From Gammaproteobacteria bacterium (GTDB lineage Bacteria > Pseudomonadota > Gammaproteobacteria > Arenicellales > JAJDZL01), in the NCBI GenBank assembly GCA_022823405.1, contig JAJDXD010000128.1, forward strand, positions 1-64,000: a stretch of 64,000 nucleotides of DNA, written 5' to 3'. The notes beneath the pieces were generated by a model, which was not told the origin of the DNA, ran no database searches, and saw only the letters and a program-made list of their open reading frames with translations. Positions 15,421-24,900 of this stretch are shown in pieces. The position numbers were made by a program, and so were the translations under genes. The first letter of the stretch is position 1. Every line of letters starts with the position of its first letter.

Positions 15421-16257
15421 GTGAACGTCGGGTTCTTACACTCTGTCATTCGCTTTGAGGAGAAAAAACTGCTCGAAGCGTTTCGCGCAAAACAGGGTAT
15501 CAACATCATCATGCTCGACGACAGGAAACTGGTTTTCGACCTGGAGAGTGTTCCGCTAATTGATGTTGCCTTTGAGCGTTGTGTTAGTCACTCGCGCGCA
15601 GTATGCAGCTTGCAATTTCTGGAACTGGCAGGCGTACCATGCATCAACCGCGCCGAAGTTGCCAAGGTGTGCGGTGACAAAATTGAGACATCCATACGGT
15701 TGGCTCAATGCGACATTCCGCAGCCGCAACTCCGAGTGGCTTATACCGACGAATCTGCGCTGGAAGCCATTGAGGAATTGGGCTATCCCGTCGTTCTAAA
15801 ACCGGCAATCGGCTCTTGGGGACGCTTGCTTTCAAAGATTAATGACCGATCAGCGGCAGAAACTGTTTTGGAACACAAGCGACTGCTCGGTTCTTATCAG
15901 CACTCTATCTTCTATATCCAGGAGTATGTTGAAAAGCGAGGTCGTGACATTCGAACTTTTGTGGTCGGTGATGAGTGTATTGCGGCTATCTATCGGACAT
16001 CGACTCACTGGATTACCAACACCGCCCGCGGAGCAGTTGCAGCCAATTGCCCCATTACCAATGAAATCGCTGAGATATCGCTGGCGGCTGCTGACGCAGT
16101 GGGTGGCGGCATTCTGGCGATTGATCTGTTCGAGTCCGATCGGGGAATGCTTGTCAATGAAGTCAACTACACGATGGAATTTCGCAATAGCATTGCACCA
16201 ACGGGTGTCGACATCCCGGCTCGAATGGTTGACTTTGTGGTTAACCATCAGACTTAA
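15421..16257 (+). CDS. lysX: LysX/ArgX-type ATP-grasp ligase that charges LysW
   Basis: A 278-residue RimK-like ATP-grasp enzyme that joins the alpha-amino group of alpha-aminoadipate or glutamate to the C-terminal residue of LysW. The start is GTG, and the N-terminus [15 protein letters not shown] aligns with LysX. Landmarks are [18 protein letters not shown] (ATP-grasp loop), [35 protein letters not shown] and the metal-binding [14 protein letters not shown]. All are close to Thermus-type LysX. I cannot decide from memory whether the substrate pocket favours alpha-aminoadipate or glutamate. It sits between lysW and lysY with gaps of 26 and 9 bases. Confidence 0.93.
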   Translation: MNVGFLHSVIRFEEKKLLEAFRAKQGINIIMLDDRKLVFDLESVPLIDVAFERCVSHSRAVCSLQFLELAGVPCINRAEVAKVCGDKIETSIRLAQCDIPQPQLRVAYTDESALEAIEELGYPVVLKPAIGSWGRLLSKINDRSAAETVLEHKRLLGSYQHSIFYIQEYVEKRGRDIRTFVVGDECIAAIYRTSTHWITNTARGAVAANCPITNEIAEISLAAADAVGGGILAIDLFESDRGMLVNEVNYTMEFRNSIAPTGVDIPARMVDFVVNHQT

Positions 16258-16266
16258 GGCGTCTGC

Positions 16267-17295
16267 ATGATTCGAGCATCTATCGTAGGTGGAGCGGGCT
16301 ACGCTGGCGGCGAACTAATTCGCCTTCTGCATAGTCATCCAGAGGTGGAAATTGGTCAGATCGCCTCGCGCAGCCGTGCAGGTAAATTCATTCACTCGTC
16401 CAATCCGAATCTTCGCAAACTGCTGACAAAGAAATTTTGCTCCCCCGATGAATTAACTGGATGCGATGTTCTATTTCTGTGTCTACCACATGGCGTCGCA
16501 ATGAAGTCCATCGATAGCTACATGGGTCTTGCACCCAAGATTATCGATCTCAGTGCCGACTTTCGACTCGACAGTGACTTGGGGTATGAAGTGGCTTATG
16601 GTAAACCTCACTTGCGACCTGAACTGCTGCAGACTTTTACTTACGGCATCGCTGAACTTCACAGAGACCGAATAGCTACCTCCGATTATGTGTCCTGTGC
16701 CGGCTGCAATGCGACTGCGGTAATCTTAGCCCTACTGCCAATCATGCAATCGTGTTCTGTCAGTTCCATCGTTGCCGAAGTCAAGGTTGGCTCCAGTGAA
16801 GCTGGCAGTCAGTCAAGCGAAGGCAGTCACCACCCGGTGCGCAGTGGTGCAGTTCGATCCTATCGCCCAACCGGTCATCGGCATGTCGCCGAAATGAAAC
16901 AGGCGCTCAATGTTGCGGCAGTCAGCTTTTCAGCAACTTCAATTGAGATGGTGCGGGGCATCGTGGCAACCTGTCATGTTTTTTCCGAACAAGCGCTGCC
17001 TGATGAACGGGGATTGTGGAAGGCATATAACCAGGCTTATCTTAATGAACCTTTTGTCCGGGTGGTCAAGGACCGTTCGGGAATACATCGATACCCTGAA
17101 CCCAAACAATTGGCTGGAACCAATTTTTGTGACGTCGGATTCGAGCGGGATGCTGACAATAATCGTATCGTCGCAATCAGTGCCCTCGACAATCTAATGA
17201 AAGGTGCAGCAGGTCAGGCTGTGCAGAACCTGAATATTATGTTTGGTGTGTCTGAGCGAACCGGGCTGGAGTTTGCTGGCCTGTATCCTGCCTGA
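16267..17295 (+). CDS. lysY: LysW-linked acyl-phosphate reductase (LysY/ArgC family)
   Basis: A 342-residue NADPH-dependent reductase that turns the phosphorylated carrier-bound side-chain carboxylate into a semialdehyde. The Rossmann motif GGAGYAGGELIRLL is at the N-terminus. The catalytic cysteine is in SCAGCNATA (about residue 148), preceded by YGIAELHRDRI, and the histidine region is VRGIVATCHVF. The domain end GAAGQAVQNLNIM is conserved in ArgC/LysY. It belongs here to the LysW set because it lies between lysX and the kinase lysZ. Ordinary N-acetyl-glutamyl-phosphate reductase is the alternative if found alone. Confidence 0.9.
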   Translation: MIRASIVGGAGYAGGELIRLLHSHPEVEIGQIASRSRAGKFIHSSNPNLRKLLTKKFCSPDELTGCDVLFLCLPHGVAMKSIDSYMGLAPKIIDLSADFRLDSDLGYEVAYGKPHLRPELLQTFTYGIAELHRDRIATSDYVSCAGCNATAVILALLPIMQSCSVSSIVAEVKVGSSEAGSQSSEGSHHPVRSGAVRSYRPTGHRHVAEMKQALNVAAVSFSATSIEMVRGIVATCHVFSEQALPDERGLWKAYNQAYLNEPFVRVVKDRSGIHRYPEPKQLAGTNFCDVGFERDADNNRIVAISALDNLMKGAAGQAVQNLNIMFGVSERTGLEFAGLYPA

Positions 17296-17326
17296 CCCGC
17301 CGGTCTGACAACGGGACGCGAATTCA

Positions 17327-17974
17327 ATGTGCCGACTGCTTTTTGTCAAGAGTGATGCGCCAGTCAGCATGCAGCATCACTTGGAGAAATTTGCCCAGAC
17401 TGCAAAGAACAGTCCCGAGGATCAAAGTCACGGTTGGGGTTGCGCCTGGCTCGAAGCCGGAAATTGGCATTTCTATCACAGCATTCATCCGATCTGGGAA
17501 GATCGTTTCGAGCGATTTGAGCCTTGTGACTATTTTCTTGCCCACGCCCGTAGTGCCTATCGGAATGAGGGGATTGAAGTTCGTAATAATATGCCCTTTG
17601 ATGATGGTGAAAGAGTCTTCATCTTCAACGGTGAACTGCAAGGCGTTCGTATTCGGGAAGCGGGTCGTATTGGTGCGGAAAGAGTGTTTAATTTCATTAA
17701 ACGGTTTGATATCGGTGATATGGAATCGGCAATTCAACAGGGCATTGACCACCTTGTGCGGAAGTCACGCTACGTACGTGCCATGAATTTCATCATTGCA
17801 ACTGCGAACGAAGCCTGGGTCAGCACGACCTTCAATGAAAATCCAGAGTACTTTCAATTACATACGAATCTGATCGATGGGACTTATATCGTTAGCTCAG
17901 CACCTTATGAAAAATGTTCCGACTGGACGCCAATTGAAAATTACACCATTACGCGGGTTTTAAGGTCGCAATAG
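17327..17974 (+). CDS. class II glutamine amidotransferase-like protein inside the LysW operon
   Basis: A 215-residue Ntn-type protein of the YafJ/EgtC group. It starts MCRLLF, so removal of Met leaves Cys as N-terminal nucleophile. Other family landmarks are SHGWGCAWL, FLAHARSAY (substrate Arg), and NNMPFDDG followed by FIFNGEL, where the Asn-Gly oxyanion pair is kept but the usual His before it is Phe, and the His of HPF is Met. The family hydrolyses gamma-glutamyl amide bonds; EgtC, for example, cleaves a gamma-glutamyl group from an ergothioneine intermediate. Its gene overlaps lysZ by one base and follows lysY by 31, so it belongs to the pathway. The operon has no LysK peptidase. Cleaving the gamma-glutamyl isopeptide on LysW, or deamidating the carrier's terminal Gln, are attractive roles, but both are inference. 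Confidence 0.85.
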   Translation: MCRLLFVKSDAPVSMQHHLEKFAQTAKNSPEDQSHGWGCAWLEAGNWHFYHSIHPIWEDRFERFEPCDYFLAHARSAYRNEGIEVRNNMPFDDGERVFIFNGELQGVRIREAGRIGAERVFNFIKRFDIGDMESAIQQGIDHLVRKSRYVRAMNFIIATANEAWVSTTFNENPEYFQLHTNLIDGTYIVSSAPYEKCSDWTPIENYTITRVLRSQ

Positions 17975-18789
17975 TGGTGGCTTTAAATCAATCGGAGATT
18001 CGACCTGTTATCGTCAAAGTTGGTGGTGGAGGTGACATCAATTCGGCTGGAATTGCACGGGATATTGCAAGCCTGAATGAATCGGTGATCGTTGTTTTGG
18101 GTGCCAATGCTGAACGCGACCGATTGGCCAAGAAACTGGACATGCCGACCAAAACGCTGCAGTCTGTTTCTGGTTACGAGAGTGTCTATTCAGATGACAA
18201 CGCGTTAGATGTCATCATGATGAGTTATTCCGGCCTGGTCAGGATGCGCTTTGTTGAATCCTGTCAGAAACTTGGCATTAATGCCATCGGATTAAGCGGG
18301 TTGGATGGTCGCTTGATTGAAGGCAGACGCAATCGTGGTATTCGGGTTCGAGAACAGGGCAAGACACTGCTGAAAAGGGATTTTTCCGGAAAGCCTGAAC
18401 AGATCAATACGCCACTGCTGACGCAGCTGCTTGTAGATGGGTTCACACCAGTCATCAGCATTCCCATTGCAGATGAAAACGGGGTTGCGATCAATGCGGA
18501 TAACGATAATATCGTCACCGTTCTGCACGGGCAGATGCAGGCCAAACGAATTTACCAGTTTATTGAAGCACCGGGATTACTGGCCGATCGCGATGATCCG
18601 TTGAGCCTGATCCGAAGGCTGGATTCAAGTGAGCTTAGAGCACGAGAGTCCGAGGTTAGCGGTCGAATGAAGCGTAAACTGCTAGCCCTGCAAAAATTGT
18701 TTGAACAGGGTCCGACGGAGGTGATCATTGCTGATGGCCGAGTGGACTCGCCGATCACGACTGCTGAATCTGGAACCATAATCAGCTGA
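17974..18789 (+). CDS. lysZ: LysW-linked aminoadipate/glutamate kinase (LysZ, NAGK family)
   Basis: A 271-residue amino-acid kinase that phosphorylates the side-chain carboxylate of the carrier-bound substrate. It begins at a GTG overlapping the previous stop. The opening VIVKVGGGGDINSAG is the ATP/phosphate loop, LGANAERDRLAKKL and FTPVISIPIADENG bind substrate, and INADNDNIVTVLHGQMQAKRI is the nucleotide-site segment (usually NINAD in NAGK). RMKRKLLALQKL is the terminal helix. These features match LysZ rather than standard ArgB. Next comes lysJ after 16 bases, with a strong AAAGGAGATG ribosome site. Confidence 0.9.
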   Translation: MVALNQSEIRPVIVKVGGGGDINSAGIARDIASLNESVIVVLGANAERDRLAKKLDMPTKTLQSVSGYESVYSDDNALDVIMMSYSGLVRMRFVESCQKLGINAIGLSGLDGRLIEGRRNRGIRVREQGKTLLKRDFSGKPEQINTPLLTQLLVDGFTPVISIPIADENGVAINADNDNIVTVLHGQMQAKRIYQFIEAPGLLADRDDPLSLIRRLDSSELRARESEVSGRMKRKLLALQKLFEQGPTEVIIADGRVDSPITTAESGTIIS

Positions 18790-18805
18790 CCAAAGGAGAT
18801 GAATA

Positions 18806-19984
18806 ATGAATAGTGTGGATGCACGGGAAACCGAACTGAGTGTCGGTGTATACAAAAGCCGCGGCATTTCGCTGGTGAGAGGCGAAGGTGCACTACTGTG
18901 GGATGATCAAGGTAAGCAATTCATCGATTGCACCGCTGGCATCGGAGTTGCCAATATTGGGCACGCCAACCCAGTATTGGTCGACGCAATCGCGCAACAG
19001 GCCAAACGCCTGATTACCTGTGCCGGAATATTTCCCAATGACACTCGCGCCGAGTGCATGGAAAAACTAGTCAAAATCAGCCCAGCTGGTCTGGAGCGGG
19101 TGTTCCTTTGCAACTCTGGTGCCGAAAGCATCGAAGGTGCACTTAAATTCGTTCGCCAGACTACCGGCCGGAACAAAGTAGTCAGTGCCAATCGAGGATT
19201 TCACGGTCGTACCATGGGAGCGCTCAGTGCGACACCAAACAAGAGTTATCAGGACCCCTTCAGTCCTCTGGTACCAGGATTCTCGTACGTGCCGTACAAC
19301 CAGGTTGAAGCGCTCAAAGAGGCGGTCGATGAAAATACTGCTGCTGTTCTGCTGGAACTGGTGCAAGGTGAAGGTGGTGTCTATGCCGCTGAACAATCTT
19401 ACATCGACGCGGCAGTCGAAATTTGCGAATCGAACGGAGCGCTGCTGATTATTGACGAAATCCAGACCGGGTTTTGTCGAACCGGAAAAATGTTCGCGTG
19501 TGAACACTATGGTGTTGAACCGGATGTACTTTGTCTTGCCAAGGGTATTGCAGGCGGAGTTCCGATGGGCGCGATTCTGGTGAATGGTAAAATCAAATCT
19601 TCGGTTGGCGCGCATGGCAGCACTTTTGGTGGGAATCCGTTGGCGTGCGCGGCTTTTCTGGCAACGGTTGGGGTGATGGAACGCGAGCGGCTAGCAGACC
19701 GGGCTGCTGAACTTGGCGATCGATTTGTTAGCAAACTGCTGAAAAACAAACCACCTCAGGTGCGAGCGGTCAGACACATAGGTCTGATGATCGGGATTGA
19801 ACTTAAGGTTCGCTCGACACCGTATCTGCAAAGGCTGCAGGATAAGGGTGTGCTTGCTTTGCCTGCTGGTACAACCGTAATACGACTGCTTCCACCGCTG
19901 GTGATTTCTGAAGCGCAGATGGACGAGGTTCTGGACAGGATGCTCGCGATTTTGGAGTTGGAGACTGAAAGCGCACCCGCGTGA
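18806..19984 (+). CDS. lysJ: LysW-linked semialdehyde aminotransferase (LysJ/ArgD family)
   Basis: A 392-residue class III PLP aminotransferase that puts the second amino group on the carrier-bound semialdehyde, giving a LysW-linked lysine, ornithine or analogue. [20 protein letters not shown] binds the PLP phosphate, [10 protein letters not shown] is conserved, [17 protein letters not shown] carries the cofactor Asp, and the Schiff-base lysine is in [24 protein letters not shown] also matches. The N-terminal [24 protein letters not shown] is like LysJ. It completes the lysW-X-Y-Z-J set. The usual releasing carboxypeptidase LysK is not found next to it. Confidence 0.92.
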   Translation: MNSVDARETELSVGVYKSRGISLVRGEGALLWDDQGKQFIDCTAGIGVANIGHANPVLVDAIAQQAKRLITCAGIFPNDTRAECMEKLVKISPAGLERVFLCNSGAESIEGALKFVRQTTGRNKVVSANRGFHGRTMGALSATPNKSYQDPFSPLVPGFSYVPYNQVEALKEAVDENTAAVLLELVQGEGGVYAAEQSYIDAAVEICESNGALLIIDEIQTGFCRTGKMFACEHYGVEPDVLCLAKGIAGGVPMGAILVNGKIKSSVGAHGSTFGGNPLACAAFLATVGVMERERLADRAAELGDRFVSKLLKNKPPQVRAVRHIGLMIGIELKVRSTPYLQRLQDKGVLALPAGTTVIRLLPPLVISEAQMDEVLDRMLAILELETESAPA

Positions 19985-20015
19985 ATTTATTTGTGATGTG
20001 TGCTGGTAGGGTTTG

Positions 20016-20804
20016 ATGGCCGACGATTATCATTGGATTACTCGCTTTGCAGACTCTACCGTTAACGCAGTCTTTGGACGCATCCCGCGTAAGCCATTGA
20101 CCGAAGCCGAGTGGCGCAGCTTGCAGCTTGTCGCTCACCGTGGCTGTGCCAATCCAAGTCGTTTCATTTATGAAAACACTCTGTCAGCATTCCAAGCGGC
20201 ACGTGATGCAGGTGTGTGGGGGATTGAATTTGATGTTCAATGGACTTTAGACGACTGGCCAGTCGTCATTCACGATCCGCACACAGCAGGGCTTCCAGGA
20301 CCAGGCGCGGTCGAAGTTGCAAAAACGGAACTTGATGAGTTGCGCCAACTTTCTCCTCTCGTTCCCAGGCTTGAGGAAGTGCTGGAACAGTTTGCAGAGC
20401 ACATGCACCTCATGATTGAACTCAAGGGGCGAGTACCAAATTCCAAGGCGAGCCAGCGACTTCGGGACTGTCTGACCAAATTGCAGCCGGTCGAAGAATA
20501 TCACCTGATGTCACTGGAACCTGCTCCACTTCGAAAACTTGATGATTACCCGGTGGCTTCGAAACTCTTGATTGCAACGACAAATACCCACTCAATGTTT
20601 GAGCAGTTCAGGCAGGGTGGTTTTGGTGGTTTTACTGGACACTTTCTGTTGCTCAATAAAAAAATGCGCGCGTACCTGCAATCGATTGACGCACCATGGG
20701 GTACAGGATTTGTAGATTCGCTTAATCTCCTGGCGAGGGAAGTTCGCTCGGGTACGACGTGGGTGTTTTCCAATGCGGCTGAGAAGATCATGCTTAGCCG
20801 ATAA
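20016..20804 (+). CDS. glycerophosphodiester phosphodiesterase family protein
   Basis: A 262-residue TIM-barrel phosphodiesterase (GDPD). The ATG at 20016 is preferred to an overlapping TTG at 20013. VAHRGCANPSRFIYENTLSAF holds the first catalytic histidine and metal site, GIEFDVQWTLD the metal-binding Glu and Asp, and VVIHDPHTAG the second histidine. There is no signal peptide, so it acts in the cytosol. It is 31 bases after lysJ and 43 before the next dehydrogenase, so it looks like part of the same transcript. The link with amino-acid carrier chemistry is not obvious, and its true substrate may not be a glycerophosphodiester. Confidence 0.82.
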   Translation: MADDYHWITRFADSTVNAVFGRIPRKPLTEAEWRSLQLVAHRGCANPSRFIYENTLSAFQAARDAGVWGIEFDVQWTLDDWPVVIHDPHTAGLPGPGAVEVAKTELDELRQLSPLVPRLEEVLEQFAEHMHLMIELKGRVPNSKASQRLRDCLTKLQPVEEYHLMSLEPAPLRKLDDYPVASKLLIATTNTHSMFEQFRQGGFGGFTGHFLLLNKKMRAYLQSIDAPWGTGFVDSLNLLAREVRSGTTWVFSNAAEKIMLSR

Positions 20805-20847
20805 GGTTTCGGGGACAGAACTCAAAATGGTATTCGGAGGGTAATGA

Positions 20848-21813
20848 ATGAAAATTGGGTTTATTGGTCTTGGCAATGTCGGTGGAAAACTCGCTGGCAG
20901 TCTGCTCAGAAACGGGTTTGATTTAACAGTGCGGGACCTCAATCGAGAGGCGGCTGAGCCCATATTGGCAGCAGGCGCGAACTGGGCTGAATCACCAGCC
21001 GAAATGGCGTCTGCTGTTGACATGGTTATTACCTGCTTGCCAAGTCCTCAAGTGTCGGCATCAGTGATGGAGTCTGATGACGGTGTACTCAAGGGATTGA
21101 GACCCAACAGCATCTGGGCTGAAATGAGCACGACTGATCAGACTGAAGTACTTCGATTAGGCGCAAAGGTTAAAGAGAAAGGTGCGCTTCCCATGGACTG
21201 CCCTGTTTCGGGTGGTTGTCACCGCGCCGCGACCGGCAACATCTCGATCTTTGCAGGCTGTGACCGTGGCACTTTCGACCGTGCATTTCCGGTTATTCAA
21301 GCTATGGGCCGACGCATCTTGCACACTGGTGAGTTGGGAACAGCATCGGTACTAAAGGTGTTGACCAACTATCTTGCTACCGCAAATCTGCTGACTTTGT
21401 GCGAGGCGTTAACAACGGCACAAAAATCGGGACTGGACCTCGGTACAACATATGAAGCGGTTCGGATTTCATCCGGCAATTCATTTGTGCACGAGACAGA
21501 AAGCCAGGTGATTTTAAATGGTAGTCGCGACATCAATTTCACCATGGATCTGGTAATCAAGGACATTACGCTGTTTCAGGAAGTTGCAGATCGCGCCGGT
21601 GTTCCTTTGGAGATCAATCCGCTGATGATTGAGATTTTTCAGGATGGAATGCGTCGCTATGGCGAAAGAGAGTGGTCACCCAATATCATTCGTCGACTGG
21701 AGGAATGTTGCGACACACAAATTCTGGCAGAAGGATTTCCGGCAGAGATAGTTGATGATGAACCTGAGGTGCCGGGGTTTGAGGTGGTGCCGGATTGTCG
21801 CAGAGACGGGTGA
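20848..21813 (+). CDS. NAD(P)-dependent beta-hydroxyacid dehydrogenase (3-hydroxyisobutyrate dehydrogenase family)
   Basis: A 321-residue oxidoreductase. The N-terminal Rossmann motif is KIGFIGLGNVGGKLAGSLL, with VRDLNREAAE after it. DCPVSGGCHRAATGNISIF is the family's substrate-binding glycine-rich segment (normally DAPVSGG). The catalytic lysine is expected in TASVLKVLTNYL, where the family has GxxxKxxNN; here the second Asn is replaced by Tyr. A 30-residue acidic tail (AEIVDDEPEVPGFEVVP) is extra. It is the last gene of the LysW run, 43 bases after the GDPD gene, and the next gene (pyc) is 141 bases on. The substrate is unknown. Confidence 0.85.
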   Translation: MKIGFIGLGNVGGKLAGSLLRNGFDLTVRDLNREAAEPILAAGANWAESPAEMASAVDMVITCLPSPQVSASVMESDDGVLKGLRPNSIWAEMSTTDQTEVLRLGAKVKEKGALPMDCPVSGGCHRAATGNISIFAGCDRGTFDRAFPVIQAMGRRILHTGELGTASVLKVLTNYLATANLLTLCEALTTAQKSGLDLGTTYEAVRISSGNSFVHETESQVILNGSRDINFTMDLVIKDITLFQEVADRAGVPLEINPLMIEIFQDGMRRYGEREWSPNIIRRLEECCDTQILAEGFPAEIVDDEPEVPGFEVVPDCRRDG

Positions 21814-21954
21814 TAAAATACACTGGATTTTGGCCGAAATGCCTGAACCTGCCTGAACTTTAAATTTCCCCTTTTTTTGTCAACCGGGCCAGTTCCCAGA
21901 GGGGGATTTACATATGAAATGTCCAGAATTGATATCGACCAAGCAGAAAATTGA

Positions 21955-24900
21955 ATGAATCAACTCAAACCAATCCACAAGCTACTGGTTGCCAATCGCA
22001 GTGAAATCGCAATTCGCGTTTTTCGTGCCGCGACCGAACTTCGAATCAAAACTGTCGGCGTATACGCTGAACAGGACAAGTTCTCTTTGCATCGCTTTAA
22101 GGCGGATGAAAGCTACCAAATAGGCGCCAGCCTCGGGCCAATTCAGGCATACCGCGCCATAGATGAGATTCTGAAGGTGGCTCGCAGTACAAACGCTGAT
22201 GCCATTCATCCTGGTTATGGTTTTCTATCAGAGAATCCGGAGTTCGCCGAAGCCTGTCTGGAAGAGGGCGTTCAATTCATCGGCCCGCCGCCGGCCATCA
22301 TGCGAAAACTCGGTAACAAGGTATCAGCGCGCCGCGAGGCTGAGACCGCTGATGTCCAGGTCCTTCCGGCGACTGGACCTTTGCCTGAGGACGAAGAACA
22401 GATCAGAGAACTGGCTGATCGTGTCGGCTATCCACTGATGCTCAAGGCGTCTTGGGGTGGTGGTGGCCGCGGCATGCGGGTTATTGATTCACCGGATGAC
22501 TTGTTAGAGTCAGTCAATCTTGGCCGACGTGAGACACTGTCTGCATTTGGCAGTTCTGAAGTGTATCTGGAGAAGCTGATTCGAAGAGCGCGCCATGTCG
22601 AGGTTCAGTTGCTCGGTGACATGTACGGCAACATAGTCCACTTGTTTGAAAGGGATTGTTCCATTCAGCGCCGGAATCAGAAAATCATCGAACGTGCACC
22701 AGCGCTGTTCCTGTCCGACGAACAACGGCAGACTTTGTGTGATTCTGCAGTTCGGCTGGCAAGATCAGTCGGTTACATTAATGCAGGAACAGCTGAGTTT
22801 CTGTTCGATGACGATACGGGTGAGTGTTATTTCATCGAGGTGAACCCCAGGATTCAGGTTGAGCACACCGTAACAGAAGAAATTACCGGGATTGATATTG
22901 TCAAAGCGCAGATTCGCATTGCAGGTGGCTCTGTCATTGGCGATGTCGAAGACTCTGGTGTGCCTTTGCAGGACCAGATCACCCGCAATGGATATGCTCT
23001 TCAGTGCCGAGTGACGACAGAAAACCCGGAAGAGAATTTCATCCCTGACTACGGCCGGATTTCAGCGTATCGAGGTGCTGCGGGATTTGGAATTCGTCTT
23101 GACGGTGGTACCGCATACTCAGGTGCCGTGATTACACGTTATTACGACAGTCTGCTGGAAAAAGTCACGGCATGGGCACCGACTGCTGACGAGGCAGTCC
23201 AGCGTATGATCAGAGCGCTGAAAGAATTTCGGATTCGAGGGATCGCGACAAATCTGGTGTTTTTGGAAAATCTGCTGGGGCATCCGACTTTTTTGGATGG
23301 TACTTACACAACACGTTTCATCGATGATACGCCTGAACTGCTGAATTTCTCCAAGCGCCGAGACCGTGCGACCCGGTTGCTGAACTACATTGCTGATATT
23401 TCAGTGAACGGTAACTCGGAAGTTGCGGGACGTCCAGAACCTGCAATAATCCAGCATCCTGTACCACCGAATTCAGTTGTCGAACCGGCCACCGGAACCC
23501 GACAGCTTCTAGATGAGCTAGGTCCGACACAGTTTGCCCAATGGATGCTGGACCAGCCTCAGGCATTGATAACCGACACAACTTTACGTGATGCCCATCA
23601 GTCGCTACTGGCAACACGATTCCGGACCTACGATATGGTGCAGTGCGCTGAGGCTTACACTTCCAATCTGCCAAACCTGTTCAGTCTTGAGTGTTGGGGA
23701 GGTGCGACATTTGATGTTTCAATGCGATTTCTTAAGGAGTGTCCGTGGGAACGTTTGCGCGATCTTCGAAATCGTATACCGAACATCCTGCTACAGATGC
23801 TGCTCAGAGGTGCGAATGGCGTTGGCTACAGGAATTATCCTGACAATGTCGTACGCGAATTCATATACCAAAGTGCGCAGTCAGGCATTGATCTATTCAG
23901 GGTGTTTGATTGCCTGAATTGGGTCGACAACATGGAAGTTGCGATGAATGCGGTTTTAGAAACTGGCAAGCTGCTTGAAGGCGCAATCTGCTACAGTGGC
24001 GATATCTTGAACCCCGCCCGCAGCAAATACACCCTGAACTACTATGAGGATCTGGCGGTCAGAATGCAGGATCTCGGCATTCATATTTTGTGTATCAAGG
24101 ATATGGCCGGATTGTTGACGCCAGACAGTGCGAATTTACTAGTCAGTTCGCTAAAGGAAAAAACCGGGTTGCCGATTCACTTTCACACTCACGACACCAG
24201 CGGCATCGCGGCAGCCAGCGTGATCTCTGCTGTTCGGGCAGGTGCGGATGCTGTTGATCTCGCGATGGACGCTGTTTCTGGCACCACCTCCCAGCCTAAT
24301 CTCGGTTCGGTGGTCAGGGCTCTCAAGGGTACTCAATCCGACTCTGGACTGGACTCAGATGCCATCCTGGAGCTTTCTTCGTATTGGGAAAGTGTTCGAA
24401 AAAATTATGCTGCGTTTGAGAGTGATGTCCGCTTTGGAGCGTCTGAAGTTTATTTGCATGAGATGCCAGGTGGACAATTCACAAATCTCAAGGAGCAGGC
24501 AAGGGCATTGGGACTGGAGGCGCGCTGGCACGAAGTAGCTCAGGCTTATTCAGTGGTAAACGACATGCTTGGAGATGTCATCAAGGTTACACCGACTTCG
24601 AAAATGGTTGGCGACATGGCCTTGTTCATGGTTAGTTCAGGCCTCAGCCGGGAAGATGTTGAAGACCCGAACAGGGAAGTTGCATTTCCAGATTCGGTGA
24701 AGTCATTTTTTGCCGGTGAATTGGGTCAGCCTTACGGCGGTTTTCCAGCAGACCTGCAAAAAAAGGTGCTGAAGGGTGAGACACCCATCACAAATCGCCC
24801 AGGCGAAAATTTGCCACCTGCCAATCTAGATGAGTTGCGCTCTGAAGCCGAATCCAAGTTTGAGGGCGCGATCAGTAACGAGGAATTCCAGTCCTATCTG

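Noticed and set aside
14484-19984. Reading the LysW operon as the ordinary lysine pathway
   Set aside because: No homocitrate synthase, homoaconitase, homoisocitrate dehydrogenase or LysK is present in the window, and the carrier ends in Gln. Elsewhere in the genome they could still exist, so this is a provisional rejection.
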